A stretch of DNA of 64,000 nt from Letharia columbiana. Its lineage: Eukaryota; Ascomycota; Lecanoromycetes; Lecanorales; Parmeliaceae. Each line of letters starts with the position of its first letter. Positions within the stretch are counted from its first letter, which is position 1. Below, piece by piece: positions 50,409 to 60,000 of the stretch. The notes beneath the pieces were generated by a model. The model was given only the letters and a program-made list of their open reading frames with translations, was not told the origin of the DNA and ran no database searches. The position numbers and the translations under genes were made by a program. The stretch lies in contig NW_023501044.1 in the NCBI RefSeq assembly GCF_014066305.1, positions 1,008,001 to 1,072,000 of the forward strand, in the 5' to 3' direction.

Positions 50409-52478
50409 TCAGTCATATGTGGCATCGGGTAACGGGCTCGGGACAGCATCCAACGGCGCAGCATGGAGAGCCGGTTTAGCTTTCTTGCCCATCGTTCCGT
50501 TTCGTTTCCGCTCCATAGCACTTGAAACCCATTGCGCGACCTCCCTGTCGAAAGCGCCCGGGGCCACGGCCTCCTGAGCGACCTCCTCATCCACAAGGTC
50601 TTCATCTTCCTCCGAGATAGTTGGTGGTTTCAGAAGGGGTGCTAACCAAGGATGCTGCAAAAGAGTTGCATAATTCGGACGGAGTTTGGGTATCTTGTTT
50701 AGTGTTCTCCTGACGAAGTCCCTGGCGGCTTCCGAGAATTTATCAGTTGGCAGGTCGGGCGGCTCGCCATCCACAATAGCCTAGGCTTGTCAGATTGTTC
50801 TACTTCTCGGCGGCGAGGTCATCTAACTTACACTCAATTGACTGAAAATATTGTCATATGTCTCAGGTGGGTATGGATACTGTCCCAACGCGCATTCGAT
50901 GATGGTCAAACCAAGACTCCAAATATCGCTTTGTACACTGTAAGTCCCCCCGCCTGGATTCGCGCCAGCTTGCGCGACACCTCCGCCTGAAATTCGTTCG
51001 GGCGCCATATAGCTTTGACAGCCAATGTTTGTCTTTGCAATGCTCGCAACCAGGTTTCCACTAACGCCGAAGTCACAGATCTTGACTTGGCCCCTGGTAT
51101 TGACTAGAATATTAGTTGGTTTCACATCGCGGTGGATGATATTGTGGTCTTCCTTCAACGACTTGAGACCCATGACCGTAGACATTGTAATCTTCCGAAG
51201 AACGCCTTCTGGCACACCGTCTCCGTACAGCTTATCAATCGATCCGCCGTCCATGTATTCCATACATATATAGACAGCGCCTTCTTGGAAGAAGGCCCCG
51301 TAGAAATCCACAATAAATGGCGATATGCATCGATGCAGTATATCTAATTCCATGATAATGGCGGCAAACTTGGCCTCGTCTAGCTCCAACCGAATCTCCT
51401 TCATAGCCATCACGATACCTGTCGTATTGCCAGGAGTCGCCGATTTGGACAAGTTCCCATTGGACGTATCGTCATGCTTGTTTGCGATCATCGAACTCGC
51501 TGCCATCGACGGCAGAGGTCGATTGCCACTTAGACCTTGGCCTGGACGGCGCAGCTGAGGTCGGCTGTGGCGTACTCTGTAGACGGTCCCATAATTTCCT
51601 TTCCCTAGCTCTTCCAAGTTGTCGACCTCGTCCAGCGAGATGTTGAAGCTCGTGCCGCTTGAAAAGTCAATACCTTTGCCATGTATTGTAGCTTTGCCCT
51701 TGAATTTCAGAGTCCCAGTTTTGGTGTCCACATATTCCGAGTACTTGCTAAATAGCGAGTCACCACCAGAGCCTTGACCCGGGCCTTGGCATTTTCCCGT
51801 GGCGGCATCCGAGGCAGGCGCCGTGCCGGCAGGTCCCCCTAAAGGCAGTTGCGGTCCCGAGGCATCAGATAATTTCATCCCTTTGTTGAGACCTCGTTTT
51901 GCTGCCAAGCCACCCATTTTAGGATTCGTTTTCAGGCCAGGAACAGCGGGCGCCGAGTTGAAGTTGGGCGCTTGTGGTCGACCAGGGGGAAGTCTATGCC
52001 CCCCAGGTGCACCGATGAGTGGCCCACTGGGACTTGCGATACCAGAAGGTGCCATATTTCCGCCCATTGACCCACTTGGAATGGGTCCGGCAGATGTTGG
52101 TATTTGGGTCGTAGAGACGGACTGAGCTCCGACGTTTGGTGGCATGCGTGGATTCACGGGCGGAGGCGCGCCCTGTCTTGACAAATGGAAGGCCTTCATC
52201 TTCGCCTGCATGTCTTGAGGAAGCTGACTACCACGAGAGGAACCTAGGGCACTCTGGGGAAGGGTGGGCCTTCGAGCGGCGTTGAGAGTTCCCAGAGGGG
52301 TGGAGGAGGCGGTCATATTGGCGGCTGACCGGGTATCACTCGCATTGCGCAACGAAGGCAGACGTGGAGCTTGAGGGTTTGGAGAGGACTGTGCAAAGTC
52401 TTCCACTTGCGTTGCGGAATTTTCAGAAGGCAGTGAGCGGGAAGGAAGATTTGGTTCTGGAGGAATTGAGGAGCTCAT
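50409..52478 (-). CDS. pbs2: HOG-pathway MAP kinase kinase (Pbs2/PbsB/OS-5 type)
   Basis: Dual-specificity MAPKK that phosphorylates the Hog1/SakA MAP kinase in osmotic and oxidative stress. Two exons: 52,478-50,832 and 50,780-50,409, with a 51-bp intron (GTAAG..CTAG) joining S-549 to AIVDGEPPDLP; 672 residues, normal for filamentous fungi. Residues 1-280 are a low-complexity Pro/Ser/Gly tail. The kinase domain has the glycine loop GKGNYG (292-297), ATP lysine in MAMKEIRL (360), HRDVKPTN (449), DFGVSGNL (469) and activation loop SIAKTNIG with phospho-acceptors S479 and T483. An insertion of about 50 residues separates the glycine loop from the lysine. The frame is open upstream to 52,541, but the first ATG is at 52,478. 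The transporter at 53,436 is divergent and shares the upstream region. Confidence 0.93.
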
Positions 52479-53435
52479 GGCGGCAACGGAAGGGTTGAGT
52501 AGAGGATGAGAGAGATGAGAATCAATTAGGGCAACGGGCAATCAGGTCATAATATGAAAATGGATTATACTGAGTCGAAAAAGGAAGGTGATAGGCGTTG
52601 AGGATGTTTGTCAAGCATGGAGGTTAAGAAAGTCGATGTTATGAAAAATACTCTAGGAGGAGTATTGTTATTTAAGATGGGTTACTAATGGTAGTGGTGG
52701 TAGTAAACGAAGTGAATCGTGGCTGAAGCTCCGCTTGACTCCCGAGAGGCCGATGATGAAATTCAGTCTTGATCACAATTCTGTACTCTAATCTCTAATC
52801 TTATGCATCTTCTTTTCTTTTATCCTTTGCATCACCAACTTCACACCACAATGTAGAGAAAGCGCTCGTCTCGGCATGCGTCGATACTTGCGTAGGCTCC
52901 CGCAGGAGACTTTGGGTTAATCATAGGAATAATCACAAGGACCTGACTCCAAACCACTATGCCTGACTCTCTGCGCCTATATTCCCTGTATTCTACTTGT
53001 CTGCAAACATTGGAGAAGGACTGGAAGTGTTATCGTAGTAACCAGCCAGCTGTGCCTGGTTCTTGCCTGGTTCTTGAGATGCATTTTTGCTTTCCCAGCC
53101 TCAAGGGCGCTACGTACATCTAGACGGGACTACGAGTATTTTAGCGTGATGAGATTTTCGGATCATCTCTTTGCCCCATTCCCAGGCCACAACGATGGTG
53201 ACGAATTCTGTCTCCCTTTTCTTTTGATACATCCATTGCATGCAGATAAATATTCGCTCTTCAGCTTTCTCTCTAGATCACCCTTCAACCCAGGTTCCTT
53301 CAAATATTCTGCCTGTTATGATAACCTCCAGATCCTGTACGTGAGGTGTGAGCCGTTGTTTCTTCTTCCGAGTTGGAAAGAGCAAGCGCGGCAGTAAACT
53401 CTCTCAAGTCTGTGTGATAGCCAAATCGTCATACC
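52479..53435. promoter_or_regulatory. Divergent intergenic region, pbs2 / transporter
   Basis: 957 bp between two start codons, so it should hold both promoters and 5' untranslated regions. Pyrimidine-rich stretches occur on the transporter side (for example 52,798-52,830). I see no specific binding site I would defend, and short open frames here (53,074-53,397) do not look coding. Confidence 0.6.
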
Positions 53436-55364
53436 ATGCCTTTCTTCACCTCCCCCAATGCCTTCCACAATGCCAATTTCATGGCAACCTCGTTCTCGAA
53501 TCTCAACATCCCCGCGGTCCCCGGCATGCCGTCTCAGCCCGCAATGAACCAAGCCCAGTTGTCTTCTGGAATGGCAACTCCACTTCCTCCGCACTCCTCA
53601 CATCCCGCGCTACCTCGTCTCACTATGCTTGTCTTCGAAGCGGTCTTGGAGGTGGTTTGTGTCAGCTTGCCCGGCTATATTATAGCCCGCCAGGGCATGT
53701 TCACGGCAGAGATGCAGAAGTTTGCTGCCAACCTCAACGTCACCGTCTTTACCCCATGCCTCAGTATGCGTCAGCTCCCCGCTGTGCCATCCAGGTCTAA
53801 CTGTTGTTATAGTCTTCACCAAGCTAGCCTCCCAACTTACAACAGACAAACTTGCGGACCTTGCCATTATTCCCCTCATTTTTATAGTTCAAACACTCAT
53901 TTCATACCTCTGTTCCATCGCTGTATCAAAGGCGTTTGGTTTTTCGAAGAGGCCTCGCAACTTTGTGATCGCCATGGGGGTACTTCATCCGGCTCTTCGT
54001 CTACGTCAATGTTGCTAAGCGCGTGTTAGGTCTTTGGCAATTCCAATTCGCTGCCAATTTCCTTGGTCTTATCGCTCTCACAGACTATTAAGGGACTACA
54101 TTGGAACAATGTGCCTGGGGACAACGATGACGAAGTTGCGGCCCGCGGCATACTGTACTTGTTGATCTTTCAACAGCTTGGACAATTAGTCAGATGGAGC
54201 TGGGGCTACAACGTCCTGCTTGCGCCAGCGGAGAAGGTCAAGGGTACTGCTGAGAACGCCAACTCGCGCCTTGAGACGGGGGAGGCAGAATTGGGGGAAA
54301 GCGAGCCTCTCATGAGGGGATCATCGACTGATGGAGAAGGAGATGAGCAGGACGTCAGCGGCTCTGATGATACCAGGGTCGAAAGCCGAAAGGCTGGCAT
54401 GGGAAATGCAAGCGGCTCCCAATACGGATCCGAATTCAGGTCAGGACAGCAGACGCCGGAGACGCATCGGCAACATACCTCTTCATTCTCCACAGCATGC
54501 TCGAGTGGCGGTCTAAGCAAGTCTGGACCAGACCCTGACCTTTTGCCAACCCCAGCCAACGGTAACATAAAACCTGCAGGACGGATGATGTCTTTCCCTT
54601 CAGAATGGTCAAAAGCTGATCCGATCGACGGAGATGTCCCACAAGGTCTGAAAGGGATTCCAATGCGATGTCGAACGGCAATGAAGAAAGCCACTTGTAC
54701 ATTTTCTCGTTTCATTTCAAAGACCTCCGGGTCAGCTTTCGGGGCCTTGCCAGGTCCATTGCAAAGGGGCACGACCAAGATTGCAACCGCGGTTGGAAGA
54801 TTCTTGCTCGGAGTCTGGTCGTTCATGAACCCACCTCTATGGGCTATGCTGGTAGCAATCGTTGTGGCCTCCATTCCGGATCTACAAAGATTCTTCTTTG
54901 CGAACGGCACCTTTTTTAAGAATTCTGTGACAAGTGCCATACGGCAAAGTGGAGGAGTAGCCGTCCCATTGATCTTGGTCGTGCTTGGCGGAAATCTAGC
55001 GCGCAATACACTCCCAGCAGATCCAAGCCATACTAGAGAAGATGAGAAAGAAGAGACGAAGCTTCTCATCGCCTCCATTATCAGCCGCATGCTGCTACCA
55101 TTCATCATCATGGCTCCTCTACTGGCGGTGACCGCAAAGTACGTACCCGTCAGCATACTGGATGACCCAATATTCGTGATTGTTTGCTTTTTGATCACCG
55201 GAGCGCCCAGCGCACTGCAATTGGCGCAGATCTGCCAGATCAACAATGTCTACATGGGGGCAATGTCAAGGCTTTTATTCCAGAGCTACGTGGTTTGGAT
55301 TCTGCCATCGACTCTGGTGCTAGTGATGTGTGCATTGGAGGTTGTCGAATGGGCACAACGATAA
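53436..55364 (+). CDS. Auxin efflux carrier family membrane transporter
   Basis: Member of the auxin efflux carrier (Mem_trans, PF03547) family, like the uncharacterised yeast proteins Ecm3 and YLR152C; the substrate in fungi is unknown. Three exons: 53,436-53,763, 53,813-53,979 and 54,030-55,364, with introns of 49 bp (GTATGC..TATAG) and 50 bp (GTACTT..TTAG), giving 609 residues. A hydrophilic N-terminus of about 60 residues precedes a first membrane segment at LVFEAVLEVVCVSLPGYI. The bundle continues through FTPCLIFTKLASQL and GNSNSLPISLVLSLSQT, the conserved family segment. A long acidic/Ser-rich loop (about residues 230-380) separates the N- and C-terminal membrane halves, as usual for these carriers. 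The C-terminus is hydrophobic (YVVWILPSTLVLVM). Met-16 is an alternative start. No sign of damage. Confidence 0.88.
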
Positions 55365-55757
55365 CGCGCATAATTGTGATAGTGTGCGTTCATATTTGCT
55401 TCTGTGGGTATTAGCTTTGGCGCTGGATTGGTTGTCGGCGGCCATTGACTTGTTGCATACGGATGCGCAGAAACCAACGCTGGGTCATGGAGAGCAACGG
55501 CGGGCGATGTGGCTTTGCTGAAAGCTGAGCGAGATACCATTGAGAAGCCCAGCAAAAGTGGGGGTACGAATGGAATGGCCGGATATTCTGCGATCGAAAA
55601 TAGACAAAAGTACATCATTTCCAAACGGATGAGGCAGTGGAACGAGCATGTATTTGAAAATTAGCAGGGTCTCGAGGCTCTTTCGACTCTCTACCTACTT
55701 TATCCTTCTCGTCTCAAAAGAGCACTTTAACTCCTTTGACACGCTAGTGGTGGGAGA

Positions 55758-55763
55758 ACGCGT
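55758..55763. promoter_or_regulatory. MCB-type ACGCGT motif
   Basis: Exact ACGCGT, 111 bp upstream of the RNR-inhibitor start codon. This is the core site of the fungal G1/S factor MBF. The single short match may be chance, but the target gene makes it plausible. Confidence 0.4.
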
Positions 55764-55844
55764 TCCTACCATCACTACCAGCCACCGCAACCACCAACGC
55801 AGGCTCCAATCCCTTAAATTATCGGCCGCAAGGTGCAATCACTA

Positions 55845-55860
55845 TACTCCGTACGGAGTA
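55845..55860. promoter_or_regulatory. 16-bp perfect palindrome TACTCCGTACGGAGTA
   Basis: Ends 13 bp before the ATG at 55,874, so probably in the 5' untranslated region or a core promoter. It contains CCG and CGG half-sites of the kind bound by Zn2Cys6 factors. I recall similar palindromes being frequent in some Eurotiomycete genomes, but cannot verify this here. Confidence 0.6.
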
Positions 55861-55873
55861 CAACATCGACACC

Positions 55874-56614
55874 ATGTCGACCACAAAACGCTCCTTCAAG
55901 CGTCCCTTCCAGCCTAGCATCAGCTCGTATTTTGGCCACCCTACCCGCGACAGTGCCCCAACACCCGGCACCCAAGTGCACACACCAAGCTTTGCCCTCC
56001 CCAACACCATACAATCCTCTTTGCTGAACGTTGGAATGCGTGTTCGAAAATCCGTTCCGGAGGGATATCAGACGCAGCGGAAGTTATCTTGCGGCGTTCC
56101 CAGTGCCTATAATAATCTTACGCCGGAGCGCAACAGCGTCACCCCATCGCGCGGCTTCACCGGCCTGGTGCCATATTGCGGGATCCTCAAGATCGGTGGT
56201 CACAATACGCAGCCAGCCCCCTCCGAAGAAGATCTCCCGCCCTTGCAGTTTGATAGCGATGACTGGGGGTTTCTGTCAAGTCAAGAATCGAAAGCATCCT
56301 CCGATTCCCTTCGACCCATAGTCACTGTGCCCGTGGTGAGCAACCACAAACGCCGTCGCGAGGACGAAGATGACGAGCTGGATGTGGAATCGCAGCCCGT
56401 CTCTCCTCGTCCCTACCCCCCATTCAGCCATACACGAATGCCAAACTTGGATCAATTGAGGCCCATCGCAGTGCCCAAGACGAGGAAGAAGCCCGTACTC
56501 GAATTATTTGAGCTGAAGGAGAGCGAGATGATTGACGTGGGAGGTTTTGGAGAGGCCGAATTCTTCCGGCCAGACGAATGGGAAAATGATTGGGGTCATG
56601 CGAAGGAGACGTGA
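55874..56614 (+). CDS. Ribonucleotide reductase inhibitor (Spd1/Dif1/Hug1-like)
   Basis: Intronless, 246 residues. The family (RNR_inhib, PF08591) restrains ribonucleotide reductase, either by binding it or by holding the small subunit in the nucleus, until S phase or DNA damage. The diagnostic core is at residues 40-66: FALPNTIQSSLLNVGMRVR and then KSVPEGYQT. An N-terminal basic KRSFKRPFQPSISSYF segment resembles the region used for import or binding in Dif1-type proteins. The middle is Ser/Pro-rich with a KRRRE basic patch (about 163-166), a possible nuclear localisation signal, and the C-terminus is acidic with aromatic residues (DEWENDWGH). Start context CGACACCATGTC is good. Longer than the yeast proteins, as usual in filamentous fungi. 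Confidence 0.85.
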   Translation: MSTTKRSFKRPFQPSISSYFGHPTRDSAPTPGTQVHTPSFALPNTIQSSLLNVGMRVRKSVPEGYQTQRKLSCGVPSAYNNLTPERNSVTPSRGFTGLVPYCGILKIGGHNTQPAPSEEDLPPLQFDSDDWGFLSSQESKASSDSLRPIVTVPVVSNHKRRREDEDDELDVESQPVSPRPYPPFSHTRMPNLDQLRPIAVPKTRKKPVLELFELKESEMIDVGGFGEAEFFRPDEWENDWGHAKET

Positions 56615-57045
56615 GAGAGAAGATCGTGGGAGAGCGAGAGTCTTTGAATGCTGTAAGAATTGAGGCGCAATGATACCCGGATAGAGTCCCTGTGAAACGC
56701 TGTTGTGCGTGTTCATGTTGATTTCTCACCCGCTTGAGGCCTTAGCAATTGGCTAGCGGCCTTCTTCATGGCAATGTCGTATCGTGTATAAAGCCAATAA
56801 CGGGTCGCGACAGCCGCTGTTAATGAGCCAGACAGATAACAGATACACGAGGAGAGTGGAAGAGATTTGATCTGTGTAAAAGATGCCTGGCAAGCTGCTT
56901 AGGACAGGTGACACTCATATTTGTACAATGTTTAATTAAGGGACCATCCCAAGACGATTTAACGTGTCGCTGAGATGGTCCTTACCGATTACTCTGGACA
57001 CTTATTCAAAGGAAGTCCCGGTGCTCACTTCCTGGTAGGTGCTTT
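56615..57045. other. Convergent intergenic region
   Basis: 431 bp between the stop codons of the RNR inhibitor and utp10; holds both 3' ends. An inverted repeat GGACCATC (56,941-56,948) / GATGGTCC (56,974-56,981) with a 25-base loop lies in it. Function unknown. Confidence 0.55.
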
Positions 57046-60000
57046 TTACTGCAGCATTGGATCGAGACTCTCCCCTAGTATCCCTTCGATCCCCACTACC
57101 CACCTCTGTACCTCTTTCTCCACCGCCTCATCATCATCCTCCAATGCCTCACTGATGAAAGGTAGCATCTCTGGCAGTAATGCTAGCCACTCCTCTCCTA
57201 GCCTCTCCGTCAAGGCTCGCTCACTCTGAATAGCGGCTAAACGGACCGCTGCTCTATCCGACCTCATGCATTTCAATATAGTAGCGTTCATCTCCTTATG
57301 GTGGGTGGCGGAATCCGTGGCGATCGCCAGCTCAGTGATCGCAGGAATCAGCTCAAGGACAAGGGGAGCTTTTTGGGCGTTGTCAAGCTGGCCCAGGAGC
57401 GCGGCCGAAATCGATGCGAAATGGGAGGGGGTTTGGTAGAAACCTGGACGGTCAGCTTTCAGTATATGCGAACGCAGAGAAAGAATTTTACCGTCTTGGT
57501 CGTGCTCGAAGGTGCTTTGGAGAGTAAGTATGACCTGTCGCCATAGAAGTAATGAGTCTTCGTCATTCAGGGAGATATCCTTAAGTATCTCTACGGCGTC
57601 GTCTATGATGAAAGCTGCGTAGCTGGTGACGATGGACTTGAGTATCATGATCAGCAACCGCTGTCTCGAGTCGTATTCCGCGAACATACCTTGAGAGTGC
57701 CAAAGAACTTGAGAAGGAAAGTGTACCAGCTTGTCTGCCTATGAATCATAGCTTTCATGTCTTTCTTTGATGTTGGACAGGTGGTCCATTCTAGCATTCG
57801 CGAAAACATAGGTCTAAACGTTGCGTCATTGAGTTTGTAGACCATAGAGATTGCGGTTTCGTTGACGGCGTCTTCGACTACTTGAATCTCCCCCATGTCA
57901 TAACTACAGCCAGTAAGTGGTGACAGCTGGATTCTCCGTAAGTCAAAAATTCTTAGAAACAAGCCACCCAACGTCTCTGAGTGCTGAACAATCATCGATT
58001 TGGGCTGACGGTCGATTGTGAGACGCAAGATTTCAAGATGCTCCTTAACAGCCTGCCTCAAATTTAGTATACGAAGCCAAATTCAAGAGCCCTCTTCTGG
58101 ACTTACCAGCGGTCCCTCAGTCATTGCAATCGTAAAAGTTCTATCCAAAGCAGCCAAGCAGTCCTTCGCTTCCAACTTTTTAGACATGAGTCGTAAAGCC
58201 TCAATGCGACTTTGATTACACTCTTCACTCATTCCAGCGTTAGCTGACTCAAATGATAGCTTCAGCACAGAGTCCATATCGGCGCTTGTAACCATCCATG
58301 GCACGTAAATGATGAGAGCGCCAAAAAATGAGTAGACTGCGTTGTGCAGGGCACCATCTTCTGTATCTTCGCCAATGCTGGTCGCCAAGCTGTCCATTGC
58401 CTTAGGAAGAGCGAGCGGTACGATCGAAATAAAGCTATCGCTTGACACTTCGACAATTGTCGCGAGACACAAGATAGAGATAGTTCGGAGACTGCTTTCG
58501 CTTGCCCTCAGGCATTCGTCTCCGGCAACGATTCTGGCACTGGCAACGATCGCAGCGACGTCCTTCTTGCCGAACATTTCCGCGATACCATCTATACAAA
58601 CAACAGCTGTGTGTTTTAGAGACACGTCTGCAGACTCCCTAATGATGGACGCGAGATGAGGGAGGAACGCGAGACACGCGGCCTGCGATGCTTTCAAGTC
58701 GAGCTTTTTGTCCTTGAGACGATCTCCGAATGATCGAAGTACCTGTTGGCGGATCTGAAGCGGGTAAGCTATAAGGTCTCAATTACTAGACACATCTACT
58801 GACGTTGTTCTCTGTTCGTGCAAGCAAAATTTGAATGCTTTCGATCAATTCCGATATAGGTAGTAATCTTAGGGATGCATCTAAAAGTTGCATACATAGT
58901 ACATTCACTATGCTATCGTCAGTATTGATAATGTTTGAGTGTATCGCCTGGGCCACCAACATGTCTTGTTCCCTCTGTAATGCTCCAAAAGAGTGAACGT
59001 GTCTTCGAGGATATTTGTAAACAGAGCGCGGATCTTTGCAGCATCCTCGCCGCCGTCGCGTAGTCTTCTGGACGCCTTGGAGATCAGGTTCGCATCGCCG
59101 AGGATTGCAGGAGTCAATGGAAGTAAATTTGAAGCAGCTCTGTCAACGTCATCGAGCTGCAGTAAAGACTTGGAAAAGGTTGGCTTTGGTTTCCGAGCAT
59201 CTACAATTAAGCCCAAAAATTGTTTCACCATCTGCAAGACATCAGAGCCATCTACATGCAGCTTTTGGAGGATCTTTACCTGGAGGCGCGTCTTCACGCT
59301 GTAGCGGCTGGTAAGATCAGTGGCGAACTGTACTACACTTCTATCGCTCGGGTACTTGTCCAACAAGATTGCGGTCAAAGCGAAAAGATAGTCGCTAGCA
59401 CCAACTTTGTTCACTAGTGATACAAAAAGATCGAGCCGTCGCTGGGCTGGTATATGCTCGTAGGCAGCGGCAAAACTCAGTAAAAGCTCGGAGACACCCA
59501 CAAGTGGGCCATATTTTCGTTTGTGTAGTGACTGTACCAGAGATGGGATAACTGATTCCATGGTCTGCACCTTCGTCAGCTCCGAGTTCAATAATACATC
59601 ATGGTCCCAACACGCTCACCTGCTTTACCACATATGCCGAGAAATCATCATCCTGACGCAGGACGTTGGCACCCATGAATGTAAAAATAGGCATAATGCT
59701 GTGCAAAATCAATTCTGGGTTAAACTTTGCGAGAGCTGACACTAGCAGTAAAGCAGAATTGCGCACTTGAGAATTTGTGGTAGTCCTGATGCAGTCAATG
59801 AGAACGTCGGATCGAACCGATGCATGGTCAATCTGCAAGCCTGTTGGGGCCTGCCGCAAGTCAGCGTCCCTAGTAGACTTCCTTTGAAGCGTGGCATTAC
59901 CGAATACGTACCTCGGCTCTTTTTACGATGGCAAGCATGCCTTCAATAGCCAGCACTTGAAGATAGCCTGTGGCTGTTGCTGGATGGCTTCGAGACTGTT

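Larger units (their letters stand above)
55365..55873. promoter_or_regulatory. Intergenic region upstream of the RNR inhibitor
   Basis: 509 bp holding the transporter 3' end and the promoter of the small gene downstream. It contains an MCB-type ACGCGT at 55,758-55,763 and a 16-bp perfect palindrome at 55,845-55,860. Confidence 0.6.

Noticed and set aside
52479..52541. pbs2 starting 21 codons further upstream
   Set aside because: The frame is open but begins with TTG; the first ATG in frame is at 52,478, giving MSSSIPPEP.
53074..53397. 107-codon frame upstream of the transporter
   Set aside because: Overlaps the expected promoter/5' untranslated region and has no family resemblance.
54206..55246. 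346-codon minus-strand open frame opposite the transporter
   Set aside because: Shadow of the plus-strand transporter exon, which has membrane segments, family motifs and valid splice sites; the antisense product shows no recognisable domain.
58755..58789. A 35-bp utp10 intron ending at TTATAG
   Set aside because: Would be much shorter than the other introns and break phase. Using the next acceptor (CTTCAG at 58,755) gives a normal 49-bp intron and keeps frame into IRQQVLRSFG.
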